NCBI RefSeq assembly: GCF_001514115.1
Contig: NZ_KQ948461.1
Coordinates: 1-64,000 of the forward strand
Direction of reading: 5' to 3'
Source of the DNA: Streptomyces olivochromogenes
GTDB lineage: Bacteria > Actinomycetota > Actinomycetes > Streptomycetales > Streptomycetaceae
DNA: 64,000 nt
How positions within the stretch are numbered: the stretch's first letter is position 1; each line of letters opens with the position of its first letter. This document shows, piece by piece, positions 25,853 through 34,645 of the stretch. The notes beneath the pieces were generated by a model. The model was not told the DNA's origin, did no database searches, and saw nothing but the letters and a program-made list of their open reading frames with translations. A program made the translations under genes and the position numbers.

Positions 25853-26790
25853 GGGCGGCCCGGTGTCATGCCGTCGGCGGCCCGGTGGTCGTGGAGGAGG
25901 TCCCCGACCCGGACGGTGAGGTACCCGTCGACGTGCACTACGCGGCGGTGAACTTCGCCGACGTCCTGGTGATCCGGGGTACCTACCAGGTGAAGGCGGA
26001 CCTGCCGTTCACTCCGGGCAGTGAGTTCGCCGGGGTGGTCGCCGAGTCGGGGCACGGGTTCGAGAAGGGCCAGCGGGTCTTCGGGTCCGTCTTCGTCGGT
26101 GCCTTCGCCGAGCGGGTCGCCGTCCGGGCGGCCGGCCTGTACCGGATCCCCGACACGATCCCGACCCGGCGCGCGGCGGCCTTCGGGGTCTCGCACGCCA
26201 CCGCGTACAACGCGCTGACGCTGATCGGCCGCCTCCAGGAGGGGGAGCGGGTGGCGGTGCTCGGCGCGGCCGGCGGGGTCGGTCTCGCGGCCGTCGAACT
26301 CGCCGCGCTGCTCGGCGCGGAGGTGGTCGCCGTGGCCTCCACCGAGGAGAAGCGGGCGGCCTGCCTCGAACAGGGCGCCCATGAAGCGCTCCCGTACGAC
26401 GACCTCAAGCGGCGGCTGCGGGACTCGGGCGGCGCCGACCTCGTGATCGACCCGGTCGGCGGACCGCACTCCGAACAGGCGCTGCGGGCCATGCGCTGGG
26501 GCGGCCGGTTCGTGAACGTCGGCTTCGCCTACGGCGAGGTGCCCCGGCTCCCGCTGAATCTGGCGATGCTCAAGGGCGTCACGATCCACGGCTTCGACTT
26601 CGGCGGCTGGGCGCGGCACGGCCGGGAGCAGCTGGCCGTCACCCGCGGCGAGCTGAACCGCATGTTCGCCGAGGACCTGATCCACCCCCGGGTCCACGCC
26701 GTCCACCCGCTCGACGAGGTGGCGACGGCCCTGGACCTGGACCGCCGTGCCATCGGCAAGACCCTTCTGGAGGTGGGCCGTGGAGTTTGA
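25849..26790 (+). CDS. Quinone-oxidoreductase-type (zinc-free MDR) NADPH oxidoreductase
   Basis: This 313-residue medium-chain reductase has a GroES-like N-domain (VNFADVLVIRGTYQVKADLP, the typical quinone-reductase loop) and a Rossmann motif, AVLGAAGGVGLAAVELA. The catalytic zinc ligands of alcohol dehydrogenases are absent, so it probably reduces an enone or enoyl-CoA using NADPH. The start is ATG 25849 inside the kinase stop (ATGA). It is the fourth gene of the operon. Confidence 0.88.
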   Translation: MRAARCHAVGGPVVVEEVPDPDGEVPVDVHYAAVNFADVLVIRGTYQVKADLPFTPGSEFAGVVAESGHGFEKGQRVFGSVFVGAFAERVAVRAAGLYRIPDTIPTRRAAAFGVSHATAYNALTLIGRLQEGERVAVLGAAGGVGLAAVELAALLGAEVVAVASTEEKRAACLEQGAHEALPYDDLKRRLRDSGGADLVIDPVGGPHSEQALRAMRWGGRFVNVGFAYGEVPRLPLNLAMLKGVTIHGFDFGGWARHGREQLAVTRGELNRMFAEDLIHPRVHAVHPLDEVATALDLDRRAIGKTLLEVGRGV

Positions 26791-27724
26791 GTTCGACGAG
26801 GACCAACGGCTGCTGCAACGGCTGGTACGGGAGACGGTCGCCAAGTCGCGCTCGCAGCCCGCGGACCAGCTGTGGGCGACCTATCTGGAACTGGGGTGGC
26901 TGGAGGCCCCTCCGGTGGAACTCGCCATCGTCCTGGAGGAGTTGGGGTACGCCGCCGATCCGACCCCCTTCCTGGCCACGGCCACCTGGTTCGCTCCGCT
27001 CGCCGGGCGGCTGCCGAGCGGCTCGGGGACCGGAGTGTTCGACGGCACCGGCCGGTTCGTCCTCGACGCGGACCGGGCGGACGAGATCGCCGTGCTCACC
27101 CGCGACGGCGTGCGGATCGTGACGGGCCCGGAGCTCGGCGCGGCGCGCGCCGACATCTTCGACCCGACCCTCCACGTGGCTCATGTGGAGGTGGGCGACC
27201 TGGTCCCCGGGATCCCGGACCTCGCCCTGATGGGCCTGGCGATCTCCACGGTCGGCAGCTGCCGGCGCATCCTGGATCTGGCCGTGGCCCATGTGAAGGA
27301 ACGCGTCCAGTTCGACGTGCCCATCGGCTCCTTCCAGGCCGTCAAGCACAAGGCGGCGGACATGTACGTCGCCATCGAACGGGCCCGCGCCCTCGCCTAC
27401 TTCTCCGCGCTGACCATCGCCGAGGACGACCCACGGCGCGGCCGGGCGGCCTCGATGGCCAAGGCCGCCGCCGGGGAGTGCCAGCGGATCGTCTTCCGTA
27501 ACGGCTTCCAGCTCTTCGGAGCGATGGGCTTCACCTGGGAGAACGAACTGCAGATCCACCTCAAGCGGGCCAAGGCCGGCGATCTGCTGCTGGGGACGGC
27601 GGCCGTACACCGCAGGGCGTTGCTGGAGAAGACACGGCAGGAACGGGAGAGGTCCGGGCCGCAGGGGGAGAGGTCCGGGCCGTATCGGGAGACGAGCGGG
27701 CAGGAAGGGGTGGTGACGGGATGA
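26780..27724 (+). CDS. Acyl-CoA dehydrogenase, short subunit of a probable heteromeric pair
   Basis: This 314-residue ACAD is shorter than the usual 380. The N-domain is abbreviated, and the C-domain is intact (ERVQFDVPIGSFQAVKHKAA, then GAMGFTWENELQIHLKRA). Actinobacterial steroid and fatty-acid clusters encode such pairs as alpha2beta2 enzymes, and the full-length ACAD gene overlaps its stop. The GTG start at 26780 overlaps the previous stop. The last 20 residues are repetitive (RSGPQGERSGP), from a tandem duplication near 27646-27690. Confidence 0.85.
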   Translation: MEFEFDEDQRLLQRLVRETVAKSRSQPADQLWATYLELGWLEAPPVELAIVLEELGYAADPTPFLATATWFAPLAGRLPSGSGTGVFDGTGRFVLDADRADEIAVLTRDGVRIVTGPELGAARADIFDPTLHVAHVEVGDLVPGIPDLALMGLAISTVGSCRRILDLAVAHVKERVQFDVPIGSFQAVKHKAADMYVAIERARALAYFSALTIAEDDPRRGRAASMAKAAAGECQRIVFRNGFQLFGAMGFTWENELQIHLKRAKAGDLLLGTAAVHRRALLEKTRQERERSGPQGERSGPYRETSGQEGVVTG

Positions 27725-28869
27725 AGCTGGACTCCGGCTCCGAAGTGGAGGAGTTCCGTGCCGAGTTCGCCGCCTTCCTCGACGCCCACCTGCCCACCCC
27801 GGACGAGGCCGGCCCCGCGTCGCGGTCGAGCGCCGACGTCCCCGCGTGGGCGCGCCGCTGGCAGCGCACACTGTTCGACGCGGGCTGGCTGCTGCCCGGC
27901 AAACCCCCCGAGTACGGCGGCCGGAACGCCACCCTGCCGCAGCAACTCGCCCACCTGGAGGAGCTGTCGAGGCGGCGGATCTACCACAGCTTCAACCCCC
28001 AGGGCATCGGCATCGTCGCGGCCTCGATCCTCACCTTCGGGACCGAGGAGCAGAAGAAGCGGTGGGCGGTTCCCCTCCTGCGCAGCGAGATCACGGCGGC
28101 GCTCGGCATGAGCGAGCCGGGCGCCGGATCCGACCTCGCCGGGCTGCGCACCCGCGCGGTCCTGGACGGCGACCAGTTCGTCGTCAACGGGCAGAAGGTG
28201 TGGACGTCGGGCGCGCACGACGCGGACGTCCTGCTGACGTTCGTCCGCTCCGACCCGGCCGCGCCCAAGCACAAGGGCATCAGCGTGCTGCTCATCCCCA
28301 CCGACACCGAGGGCGTGGTGCGCAGACCGTTCGCGTCCATGGCCGCGCAGGACGACCTCGACTTCAACGAGGTGTTCTTCACCGACGTCCGGGTCCCGCG
28401 CGAGAACCTCGTCGGGCCTCTGAACAAGGGCTGGTCGGTGGCGCACGGCTCGCTCGGGCACGAGCGGACCATGCTGTGGCTGAGCTTCGCCGAGCGCCTC
28501 GACGACCTGATCCGGGACGCGCCCAGCGACGAGGAGTGGTACGCGACGCTCCTCATGGACGCCCAGGCGCTCAGGCTGCTCGGCTACCGCCAGCTGGGCG
28601 GCGACCGTGACCCGGCGGAGCTGTCGGTGCTCAAGCTGCTCGGCTCCGAGGCGATCCAGGTCGCGAGCCTCAACGCACTGGAGGACCGCGGGCCGGAGGG
28701 CCTGGTCCATCCCGAAGTGACCGGCCCGCCGAACCACATGAGCATCGACCACTTCATCTCCAGCTGGTTCGAGCGGTACGCGCGCAGCTTCGCCGGGACG
28801 ATCGCGGGCGGCACCTCGGAGATCCAGCGCAACATCATCGCCGAGCGCGTCCTCGGCCTGCCGAGATAA
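27721..28869 (+). CDS. Acyl-CoA dehydrogenase, catalytic subunit with IVD-position base
   Basis: This 382-residue FAD enzyme has the flavin loop MSEPGAGSDLAGL (about 130-142) and WTSGAHDADV. At the usual MCAD base position the sequence is AGGTSEIQR, so the Glu is Gly. A Glu in LGHERTML (residue 248) occupies the alternative base position used by isovaleryl-CoA dehydrogenase. That suggests a branched or ring-bearing substrate. It overlaps the short ACAD gene (ATGA), and the two probably form a complex. Confidence 0.9.
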   Translation: MKLDSGSEVEEFRAEFAAFLDAHLPTPDEAGPASRSSADVPAWARRWQRTLFDAGWLLPGKPPEYGGRNATLPQQLAHLEELSRRRIYHSFNPQGIGIVAASILTFGTEEQKKRWAVPLLRSEITAALGMSEPGAGSDLAGLRTRAVLDGDQFVVNGQKVWTSGAHDADVLLTFVRSDPAAPKHKGISVLLIPTDTEGVVRRPFASMAAQDDLDFNEVFFTDVRVPRENLVGPLNKGWSVAHGSLGHERTMLWLSFAERLDDLIRDAPSDEEWYATLLMDAQALRLLGYRQLGGDRDPAELSVLKLLGSEAIQVASLNALEDRGPEGLVHPEVTGPPNHMSIDHFISSWFERYARSFAGTIAGGTSEIQRNIIAERVLGLPR

Positions 28870-28884
28870 CCCAGGAGGACGTGG

Positions 28885-29676
28885 ATGGACCAGATTCTGT
28901 ACGAGGTCGAGGACCGGGTCGCGGTCATCAGCCTCAACCGGCCCGAGGTCGCCAACGCCCAGACCATGGGACTCCTCGACGACCTGGACGCGGCCTGGAC
29001 CCGCGCCGCGGCCGACGAGGACGTACGGGTGATCGTGCTGCGGGGCAACGGACGGCACTTCTCGGCCGGCCACGACCTGAAGGACCGCTGGCCGAGCCCC
29101 GACAAGATCACCCTGGAGTGGATCTACACCGCCGAGGCGCGCAGGTACCTGGAGTACACCCTGCGCTGGCGCAACGTGCCCAAGCCGTCGATCGCCGCGG
29201 TCCAGGGCAAGTGCATCGCGGGCGGCCTGATGCTGTGCTGGCCCTGCGATCTGATCGTGGCCGCCGAGAACGCCGAGTTCTCCGATCCCGTGGTGCACAT
29301 GGGCATCGGGGGAGTGGAGTACCACGGTCACACCTGGGAGCTCGGACCGCGCAAGGCGAAGGAGATCCTCTTCACCGGCCGGGCCGTCACCGCCGAGGAG
29401 GCGGAGAAGGTCGGCATGGTCAACCGTGTCGTCCCGCTCGGCGAACTCGACGCGGCCACCATGGAGTTGGCCGGGCAGATCGCGCGGATGCACCCTTTCG
29501 CGCTCCGCCAGGCCAAGCGGGCCGTCAACCAGACCCTGGACGTGCAGGGCTTCTACGCGGCCGTCCAGTCGGTGTTCGACATCCACGAGACCGGGCACGG
29601 GAACGCACTGAGCGTGGGCGGCTACCCGATCCTCACGCGGTTGGAGGAGATGAAGGACCACATCAAGGCGCAGTGA
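28885..29676 (+). CDS. Enoyl-CoA hydratase/isomerase (crotonase fold)
   Basis: This 263-residue crotonase-fold protein has oxyanion-hole segments HFSAGHDLKD and KCIAGGLMLC. Of the two catalytic Glu of classical hydratase, the first position is Val (DPVVHMG), while the second is kept (AKEILFTG). It may therefore be an isomerase or a specialised hydratase. AGGAGG lies before ATG 28885. It is the last gene of the operon, followed by a strong terminator. Confidence 0.85.
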   Translation: MDQILYEVEDRVAVISLNRPEVANAQTMGLLDDLDAAWTRAAADEDVRVIVLRGNGRHFSAGHDLKDRWPSPDKITLEWIYTAEARRYLEYTLRWRNVPKPSIAAVQGKCIAGGLMLCWPCDLIVAAENAEFSDPVVHMGIGGVEYHGHTWELGPRKAKEILFTGRAVTAEEAEKVGMVNRVVPLGELDAATMELAGQIARMHPFALRQAKRAVNQTLDVQGFYAAVQSVFDIHETGHGNALSVGGYPILTRLEEMKDHIKAQ

Positions 29677-29697
29677 ACGCGGTCGGCTTGAGGATGA

Positions 29698-29742
29698 CGT
29701 TCTGAGGGGCGGGGCGCGAAACGCGCCCCGCCCCTCAGAACG
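29698..29742. terminator. Bidirectional terminator, 21-bp perfect stem
   Basis: A perfect 21-bp stem (29698-29718 with 29722-29742) closes over an AAA loop. It lies between the convergent crotonase and amidohydrolase genes and should end both operons. Confidence 0.92.
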
Positions 29743-29762
29743 ACCCCGCGGGCAGGCCTTGT

Positions 29763-30986
29763 TCAGCCGCGCTCGTGACGGAAGACCTTCCCTCCCTTCA
29801 TCACGAAGCGGACGTCGGCCGTCACCGAGATGTCCTCCAGCGGATTGCCGGGTACGGCGATCAGGTCCGCGAGGAGTCCCTCGGCGATCCGTCCGCGGTC
29901 CTCGGTGTCGATCAGCTCGGCCGCGTTGACCGTCGCCGCCCGGAGCACCTCCAGCGGAGTCATCCCGCGCTCGACGAGGGCGATGAGCTCCTGGGCGCCG
30001 CGGCCGTGCGGAATCGCCGGCGCGTCGGTGCCGACCGCGATCTTCACGCCCGCCTTGAGGGCCCGGGCGACGACCGTCCTGGCGTGCGGGAAGATCTCGC
30101 CGGCCTTGGCCTTCAGTTCGGGCGGGGCCTTGGAGATGTCCATGCCGTCGATCAGGGCGGTCGTGGCGACGAGGAAGGTGCCGCGCTCGGCCATCAGCTC
30201 GATGGTCTCGTCGTCCAGCAGGAAGCCGTGCTCGATGCAGTCGATGCCGGCCTCCACGGCCGACCGGACGGCGGCGGCGCCGTGGGTGTGCGCCGCCACC
30301 TTGAGTCCGCGCCGGTGGGCCTCGTCCACGATGGCCCGCAACTCCTCGTCGGAGTAGTGCTGGGCGCCCGCGGTGCCGGTGTGGGACATGACCCCGCCCG
30401 ACGCACAGACCTTGATGAGCTGGGCGCCGTACTTGATCTGGTGGCGGACGGCCTTGCGTACCTCGTCGACGCCGTTGGCGATGCCCTCCTCCAGGGAGAG
30501 GGGCATGATGCCGGGGGCGTACGCGGCGAACATCGTGGGGTCCAGATGCCCTCCGGTCGGGGTGATCGCGTGCCCCGCGGGGACGATGCGGGGGCCGTCG
30601 ATCCAGCCGGCGTCGATGGCCTTGGCCAGGGCGACGTCCAGCAGATAGCCGCCGGTCTTCACGAACAGGCCGAGGTTCCTGACGGTGGTGAACCCCGAGC
30701 GCAGTGTCCGGCGTGCGTTGGCGACCCCGCGGAGCATGCGCAGCGGCGGGTCGTCCTGGACGGGGGAGAGGCCCGGGACCTCGCCCCGGCCTCCCATGAG
30801 GAGGTTGACCTCCATGTCCATCAGGCCGGGCAGCACAGTGACGTCGCCCAGATCCAGGACGTCACCCTCGCCTCCTCCTGCGCGGCCGCCGCTCGTGATG
30901 CGGTCGCCGTCGACGGTGACCAGGCCCGGTTCCTCGATCTGCCCCGTCTCGACGTGCAGGACGCGGGCGGCCTTGAGCGTGACCAT
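29763..30986 (-). CDS. Amidohydrolase-superfamily protein with altered metal site
   Basis: This 407-residue protein resembles the Xaa-Pro dipeptidase/imidazolonepropionase-like amidohydrolases. It keeps the bridging Lys region (LIKVCASGGV), the His motifs (VAAHTHG, CIEHG) and the active-site Asp (VGTDAP). The usual D-x-H-x-H after strand 1 is PGLMDMEVN, so both metal His are replaced (Glu 59, Asn 61). It may have a mononuclear metal centre or be a specialised lactonase/hydrolase. The gene starts one base after the small Rieske-partner gene, at the end of the minus-strand operon. Confidence 0.82.
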   Translation of the reverse strand: MVTLKAARVLHVETGQIEEPGLVTVDGDRITSGGRAGGGEGDVLDLGDVTVLPGLMDMEVNLLMGGRGEVPGLSPVQDDPPLRMLRGVANARRTLRSGFTTVRNLGLFVKTGGYLLDVALAKAIDAGWIDGPRIVPAGHAITPTGGHLDPTMFAAYAPGIMPLSLEEGIANGVDEVRKAVRHQIKYGAQLIKVCASGGVMSHTGTAGAQHYSDEELRAIVDEAHRRGLKVAAHTHGAAAVRSAVEAGIDCIEHGFLLDDETIELMAERGTFLVATTALIDGMDISKAPPELKAKAGEIFPHARTVVARALKAGVKIAVGTDAPAIPHGRGAQELIALVERGMTPLEVLRAATVNAAELIDTEDRGRIAEGLLADLIAVPGNPLEDISVTADVRFVMKGGKVFRHERG

Positions 30987-30987
30987 C

Positions 30988-31308
30988 TCAGACCTGCGGC
31001 TCGGCGATGACGTCGAGGTAGGCGGCGCCCGAGTCGGGGACGCGGGGCTGCTTCCAGACCTCGATGGGGAACGACACCATGACGAGGGAGAACATGAGCA
31101 GCATCAGGTTGCGTTCGGGCTCGGGCAGGTCGTCGAGCGGGAACGTGTCGAGATGTGTCGTCGCGCGGTCCAGCAGGGGGAACGCCGCGTCGTAGAACGC
31201 CTGCATGTCCGCCATGCCGCTGGCGAGGCGCTTGGCGTAGCGTTCGCGTTCGCTGCCGAGGATCCAGTCGCTGTAGGGCTCGAGTTCGGCGAAGTCACTC
31301 GGCAGCAT
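30988..31308 (-). CDS. Small hypothetical protein coupled to Rieske oxygenase
   Basis: I do not recognise a family. The 106-residue acidic protein is mostly helical, with one hydrophobic stretch (LMLLMFSLVMVSFPIEVW, about residues 68-85) that could be membrane-associated or buried. Its ATG (GAAGGAG upstream) lies inside the 3' end of the Rieske gene, and its stop abuts the amidohydrolase start. An accessory role for the oxygenase is inferred from coupling alone. Confidence 0.7.
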   Translation of the reverse strand: MLPSDFAELEPYSDWILGSERERYAKRLASGMADMQAFYDAAFPLLDRATTHLDTFPLDDLPEPERNLMLLMFSLVMVSFPIEVWKQPRVPDSGAAYLDVIAEPQV

Positions 31309-32557
31309 CGGCGTGCTCCTTCACGTAGTCCCTCACGACCTTGTGGAGGTGGCGCAGGAGGATCTCCTGGTCGTTGAGGGGGAAGTCGGTGACATAGCGG
31401 CCCTTGAGCATCGTCTGGGTGGCCTCGAGGGTGTTGCCGTCCTGGAGGGCGTACTCCTTGAAGGTGACGGCGGTGAGTTCCTGGGCGAGGCGCTCGCGGG
31501 CCGTCTTCGCGGGGACGAAGTAGAGGTTCGCCTCGAACAGGTGCTTGTCCACGGCCGTCGGCCAGTAGTGGTACGTCAGATACCAGCCCGGCGCCCACAG
31601 GAGCAGCATGAAGTTCGGGAACAGCACGAAGGAGTCGGTGCCCCAGGAGCGGTGGCGGGCCGGGTTGACACCGGCCGGCAGGGGGTCGAGGCCCGCGATG
31701 TCGGGCCGGTCCCAGGGGCCGAACAGACCGCTGCGCAGCTCCCGTTCGATCGGCTTGACCATCGAGGGGTCCTTCGGCGGCGCCATACCGCCCCAGGACG
31801 AGATCATCGAGTGGGGGCTGTGCAGCTCGTAGTGGAGCGCCTCGAAGCCGTAGCCCAGGAGCTTCTCCGCCTCCTCCTTGGTGGCCTGCTTCTGGTGCAG
31901 GACGGGAGCGTGGTAGAACTCCGCGAAGGCGTCGATGAACAGCTTCCAGTTGCTGCCGACCTCGGCCTTGTAGGTGAAGACGTCGGTCATCTCGTGGAAG
32001 GGGTAACCCTCCAGGCCCTTGGCCATGTCCCCGAGGTACTCCCGCAGGCCCTGCTGGGGGTCGAGGTTGACGAAGACGAAGCCTTCCCAGATGTCGCAGG
32101 CGACTTCCTTGAGGCCGTAGTCGTCCTTGTCGAGGTCGAAGAACTCGCCCTCCTGCTGGACGAAGGTGAGCTTGCCGGTGAGGTCGTAGCGCCAGGCGTG
32201 GTACTTGCAGGTGAACTGGCGGCAGGTGCCCTTGACCTCCTCGCCAGGGAAGTCGTTCCACACGAGCTTGTTGCCGCGGTGGCGGCAGACGTTGTGGAAG
32301 GCGCGGACCTGCTGGTCGCGGCCGCGGACGATGATCAGTGAGGTGCCGGCCGCGGCGAGTTCCTTGGTGAAGTAGTGGCCGGGCTTGGGGACCTGCTCGA
32401 CGCGGCCGACGTTGAGCCAGGTCCGCTTGAAGATGGCCTCCCGCTCGGCCTCGTAGTAGGCGGGATCGATCGAGTCCTCGTAGTTCACGGGACTCGTGCC
32501 CAGTTCGGGGTACTGCTCGGTCCAGCTCCCGGCCTCAGGCTTGCTGAAGTGTGGCAT
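31295..32557 (-). CDS. Rieske non-heme iron oxygenase, alpha subunit
   Basis: This 420-residue ring-hydroxylating-type oxygenase has Rieske ligands C91-x-H93 and C117-x2-H120, with an unusually long 23-residue gap between the two pairs. The mononuclear iron site is in FIDAFAEFYHAPVLH (His 216, His 221). No beta subunit is adjacent, so it is probably a homotrimeric enzyme like KshA. Electrons could come from the 2Fe-2S flavin reductase at 47355. A perfect operator lies 19 bases upstream, and GGGGAG precedes the ATG. Confidence 0.92.
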   Translation of the reverse strand: MPHFSKPEAGSWTEQYPELGTSPVNYEDSIDPAYYEAEREAIFKRTWLNVGRVEQVPKPGHYFTKELAAAGTSLIIVRGRDQQVRAFHNVCRHRGNKLVWNDFPGEEVKGTCRQFTCKYHAWRYDLTGKLTFVQQEGEFFDLDKDDYGLKEVACDIWEGFVFVNLDPQQGLREYLGDMAKGLEGYPFHEMTDVFTYKAEVGSNWKLFIDAFAEFYHAPVLHQKQATKEEAEKLLGYGFEALHYELHSPHSMISSWGGMAPPKDPSMVKPIERELRSGLFGPWDRPDIAGLDPLPAGVNPARHRSWGTDSFVLFPNFMLLLWAPGWYLTYHYWPTAVDKHLFEANLYFVPAKTARERLAQELTAVTFKEYALQDGNTLEATQTMLKGRYVTDFPLNDQEILLRHLHKVVRDYVKEHADAAE

Positions 32558-32575
32558 GGCTGCTCCCCTTTCCGG

Positions 32576-32615
32576 AGTGAGAATAGCATTCTCACTCAGT
32601 GATAGTGAAGTTCTC
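32576..32615. promoter_or_regulatory. Regulon operator (perfect 9-bp arms) with tandem degenerate copy
   Basis: AGTGAGAAT-AGC-ATTCTCACT (32576-32596, arms quoted separately) is the most perfect site of the window. A weaker copy, GATAGT-GAA-GTTCTC (32601-32615), is centred exactly 22 bp away. The site overlaps the stop codon of the 32592 gene and controls the Rieske gene. Confidence 0.8.
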
Positions 32616-33122
32616 CGCAGGTAGGCCGGGATCGAGCTCCACCTCGAAGGTGTTGAGGACCATGGCCAGCAGGCCGTACGTGCCGATGGTGAAGACCAGA
32701 TCCATGAGCTGCCGGTCGTTCAGGTCGGCGGCTAGCGCCTGGTAGGTGTCGTCGGACAGGCCCGAGTCCGTCTCCAGTTCGTCCACCGCCCGCGTGATCG
32801 GGGTCGGCTTGCCGACGCGGATCGCGTCGATCTCCTCGTCGGTGACGCCGGCCTTCCGGGCGATCAGTACGTGCTGGGACCACTCGTACTGGCAGCGCCT
32901 GCGCCAGGCCACCCGCAGGATGGCCAGTTCGCGGGTGCGCGGCGGCAGTGTCGAACGGCGGCTCAGTAGATATCGGCTGTAGCCCAGGAAGGCCGTGGCC
33001 AGTTCCGGGTGCTGCGCGAAGAGACCCAGGGCGTTGGACGGCAGCAGTTTGCGCCCCGGTGCGAAGGACGCCATCGCCTCGGTGTCCCACTCGTCGTAGG
33101 GGAGCGGCGGGATGCGGTTCAT
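32592..33122 (-). CDS. Carboxymuconolactone decarboxylase/AhpD-like protein
   Basis: This 176-residue helical protein belongs to the CMD/AhpD family. The core RELAILRVAWRRRCQYEWSQHV corresponds to the family's active helix (split here as RELAILRVAW and RCQYEWSQH). There is one Cys instead of the CxxC of AhpD, so peroxidase activity is unlikely. It overlaps the SDR gene upstream by four bases. Catabolic clusters often contain such proteins, perhaps as isomerase or lactone-active enzymes; the function here is unknown. Confidence 0.85.
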   Translation of the reverse strand: MNRIPPLPYDEWDTEAMASFAPGRKLLPSNALGLFAQHPELATAFLGYSRYLLSRRSTLPPRTRELAILRVAWRRRCQYEWSQHVLIARKAGVTDEEIDAIRVGKPTPITRAVDELETDSGLSDDTYQALAADLNDRQLMDLVFTIGTYGLLAMVLNTFEVELDPGLPAENFTITE

Positions 33123-33823
33123 GTGTTGCGGCCCCCGTTCACGCCCAGGATCTGGCCCGTGATGTATCCGGCCTCCTCCGACACGAGGAACGCGCAGGCC
33201 GCGGCGATGTCCTCCGGGCGGCCAACCCGTCGTACCGGCGTGCGCTGGATGTGCTCCTCGACTGTCCCGCCGAGCAGTTCGCGCGCTTCCGCCTTGCGCA
33301 GCATCGGGGTGTCGATGAAACCGGGCGGTACCGCGTTGACGGTCACGCCGAACGGGCCCAGCTCCAGGGCCAGCGCCTTCGTCAGTCCGTTGACCGCCGA
33401 CTTGGATGCCACGTAGTGCGTCATGAACGGCTGGCCCGACTGGGCGCTCGAGGAGGAGATGTTGACGATCCGTCCCCAGCCCGCCTCCATCATGTCCGGA
33501 AGCGCGGCCTGCACACAGTGGAAGACGCCGTTCAGATTGACGTTGATCACCCGGTGCCAGGCCTCGAAGGTGAGGTCGGAGAAGCGCTTGAAGCCGTCCG
33601 TTCCGGCCGCGTTGACCAGGATCGTGACCGGTCCCAGCCGTTCCCTGACCGCGGCAAGCGCCGCATCCACCTGGGCCCGGTCGGCGACGTCGGTGGCGGG
33701 GACGACACTCGTGTCCGAGGGATCGAGGTCGAGCGCGGCGACCTGGTAGCCGTCCTTGGCCAGCCGCTCCGCGATGGCCAGACCGATACCGGAAGCGCCG
33801 CCGGTGACGACCGCCGTCCTCAT
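33119..33823 (-). CDS. Short-chain dehydrogenase/reductase
   Basis: This 234-residue SDR has the cofactor loop TGGASGIG, VNAAG, catalytic Ser in VNISSSSAQSG and Tyr/Lys in YVASKSA. An Asp after strand 2 (LDLDPSD) suggests NAD. I chose ATG 33823 (GGAG upstream), which overlaps the TauD-type gene's stop; the longer frame to 34090 lies inside that gene. It is probably an alcohol or 3-hydroxyacyl dehydrogenase of the pathway. Confidence 0.88.
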   Translation of the reverse strand: MRTAVVTGGASGIGLAIAERLAKDGYQVAALDLDPSDTSVVPATDVADRAQVDAALAAVRERLGPVTILVNAAGTDGFKRFSDLTFEAWHRVINVNLNGVFHCVQAALPDMMEAGWGRIVNISSSSAQSGQPFMTHYVASKSAVNGLTKALALELGPFGVTVNAVPPGFIDTPMLRKAEARELLGGTVEEHIQRTPVRRVGRPEDIAAACAFLVSEEAGYITGQILGVNGGRNT

Positions 33824-34626
33824 GACAGCTCCTCGTCGCCGACGATGGTGGTGCGCTGGAGCGTCCGCTGCGAGTCGGCGCTGTACGGCAGCGCCCGGTG
33901 CAGCATCCCGGTGTTGTCCCACACCACCAGGTCGCCGACCCGCCAGTCGTGGGTGTAGCGAAACCTCTCCTGGGTGGTCCACTCCAGCAACTGGTCCAGC
34001 AGGGCCCGGCTTTCGGCGGCCGCCATGCCGACGATGTGGTCCGCCGTCGCCCCGATCACCAGCGAGCGGCGGCCGTCCCGGCGCTTCCACACCAACGGCG
34101 TCTCACGGGTGGGGACCTTGCGCCAGCCCGCGAGCACCTCGGGACCTGGATCGGGCGTCACCAGCCGCTGGGCCGCCTCGAAGCTGTGCACCACGCGCAG
34201 GTCGTCGTACTGCTTGCGGTCCGCCTCCGGAAGGTTCTCGTACGCCGCGTAGGTACTGGCGAACTCGGTCCCGCCGCCGGTCATGGCCACATGCCGGGCG
34301 GTCAGTGTGGTCGTCCTGGTCGGTACGGGGTCGGTGGTGCCGTCGATGTGCCAGTGGAACGTCCCCTTGAGGTACTCGGCCGTCGGGTTCCTGGCCGGGT
34401 CGAGCGAGACGGTGAAGATCTCCTTGCCCCGCACCGCGAAGACCTTGCCCAGCCTGCGGCTGAAGGCCAGCTGGCCTTCGTCGTCGAGGTGCAGACCGCG
34501 GACGAGAAGGATGCCGCGCCACTGGAGCGCCTCCGCGCACCGGCTGATCAGTTGATCGTCGAGCGGATTGCCGACCCCGGTGACCTCTACGCCCAGGCTC
34601 GGGCTGAGGGCCTTCGTTGCGATCAT
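33820..34626 (-). CDS. TauD/TfdA-family Fe(II)/2-oxoglutarate dioxygenase
   Basis: This 268-residue oxygenase hydroxylates its substrate with 2-oxoglutarate and oxygen. The iron triad is H93-x-D95 (FHWHIDGTTD) and distal H243 (GMLHRALPY); Arg in the last 20 residues (QRTLQRTTIVG) binds 2-oxoglutarate. I chose ATG 34626, with AGGGAG upstream; the frame extends to 34845 but would cross the operator. It is the first gene of the minus-strand operon, 20 bases downstream of a perfect operator. Confidence 0.9.
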   Translation of the reverse strand: MIATKALSPSLGVEVTGVGNPLDDQLISRCAEALQWRGILLVRGLHLDDEGQLAFSRRLGKVFAVRGKEIFTVSLDPARNPTAEYLKGTFHWHIDGTTDPVPTRTTTLTARHVAMTGGGTEFASTYAAYENLPEADRKQYDDLRVVHSFEAAQRLVTPDPGPEVLAGWRKVPTRETPLVWKRRDGRRSLVIGATADHIVGMAAAESRALLDQLLEWTTQERFRYTHDWRVGDLVVWDNTGMLHRALPYSADSQRTLQRTTIVGDEELS

Positions 34627-34645
34627 GAAAATCTCCCTTCCAGAT

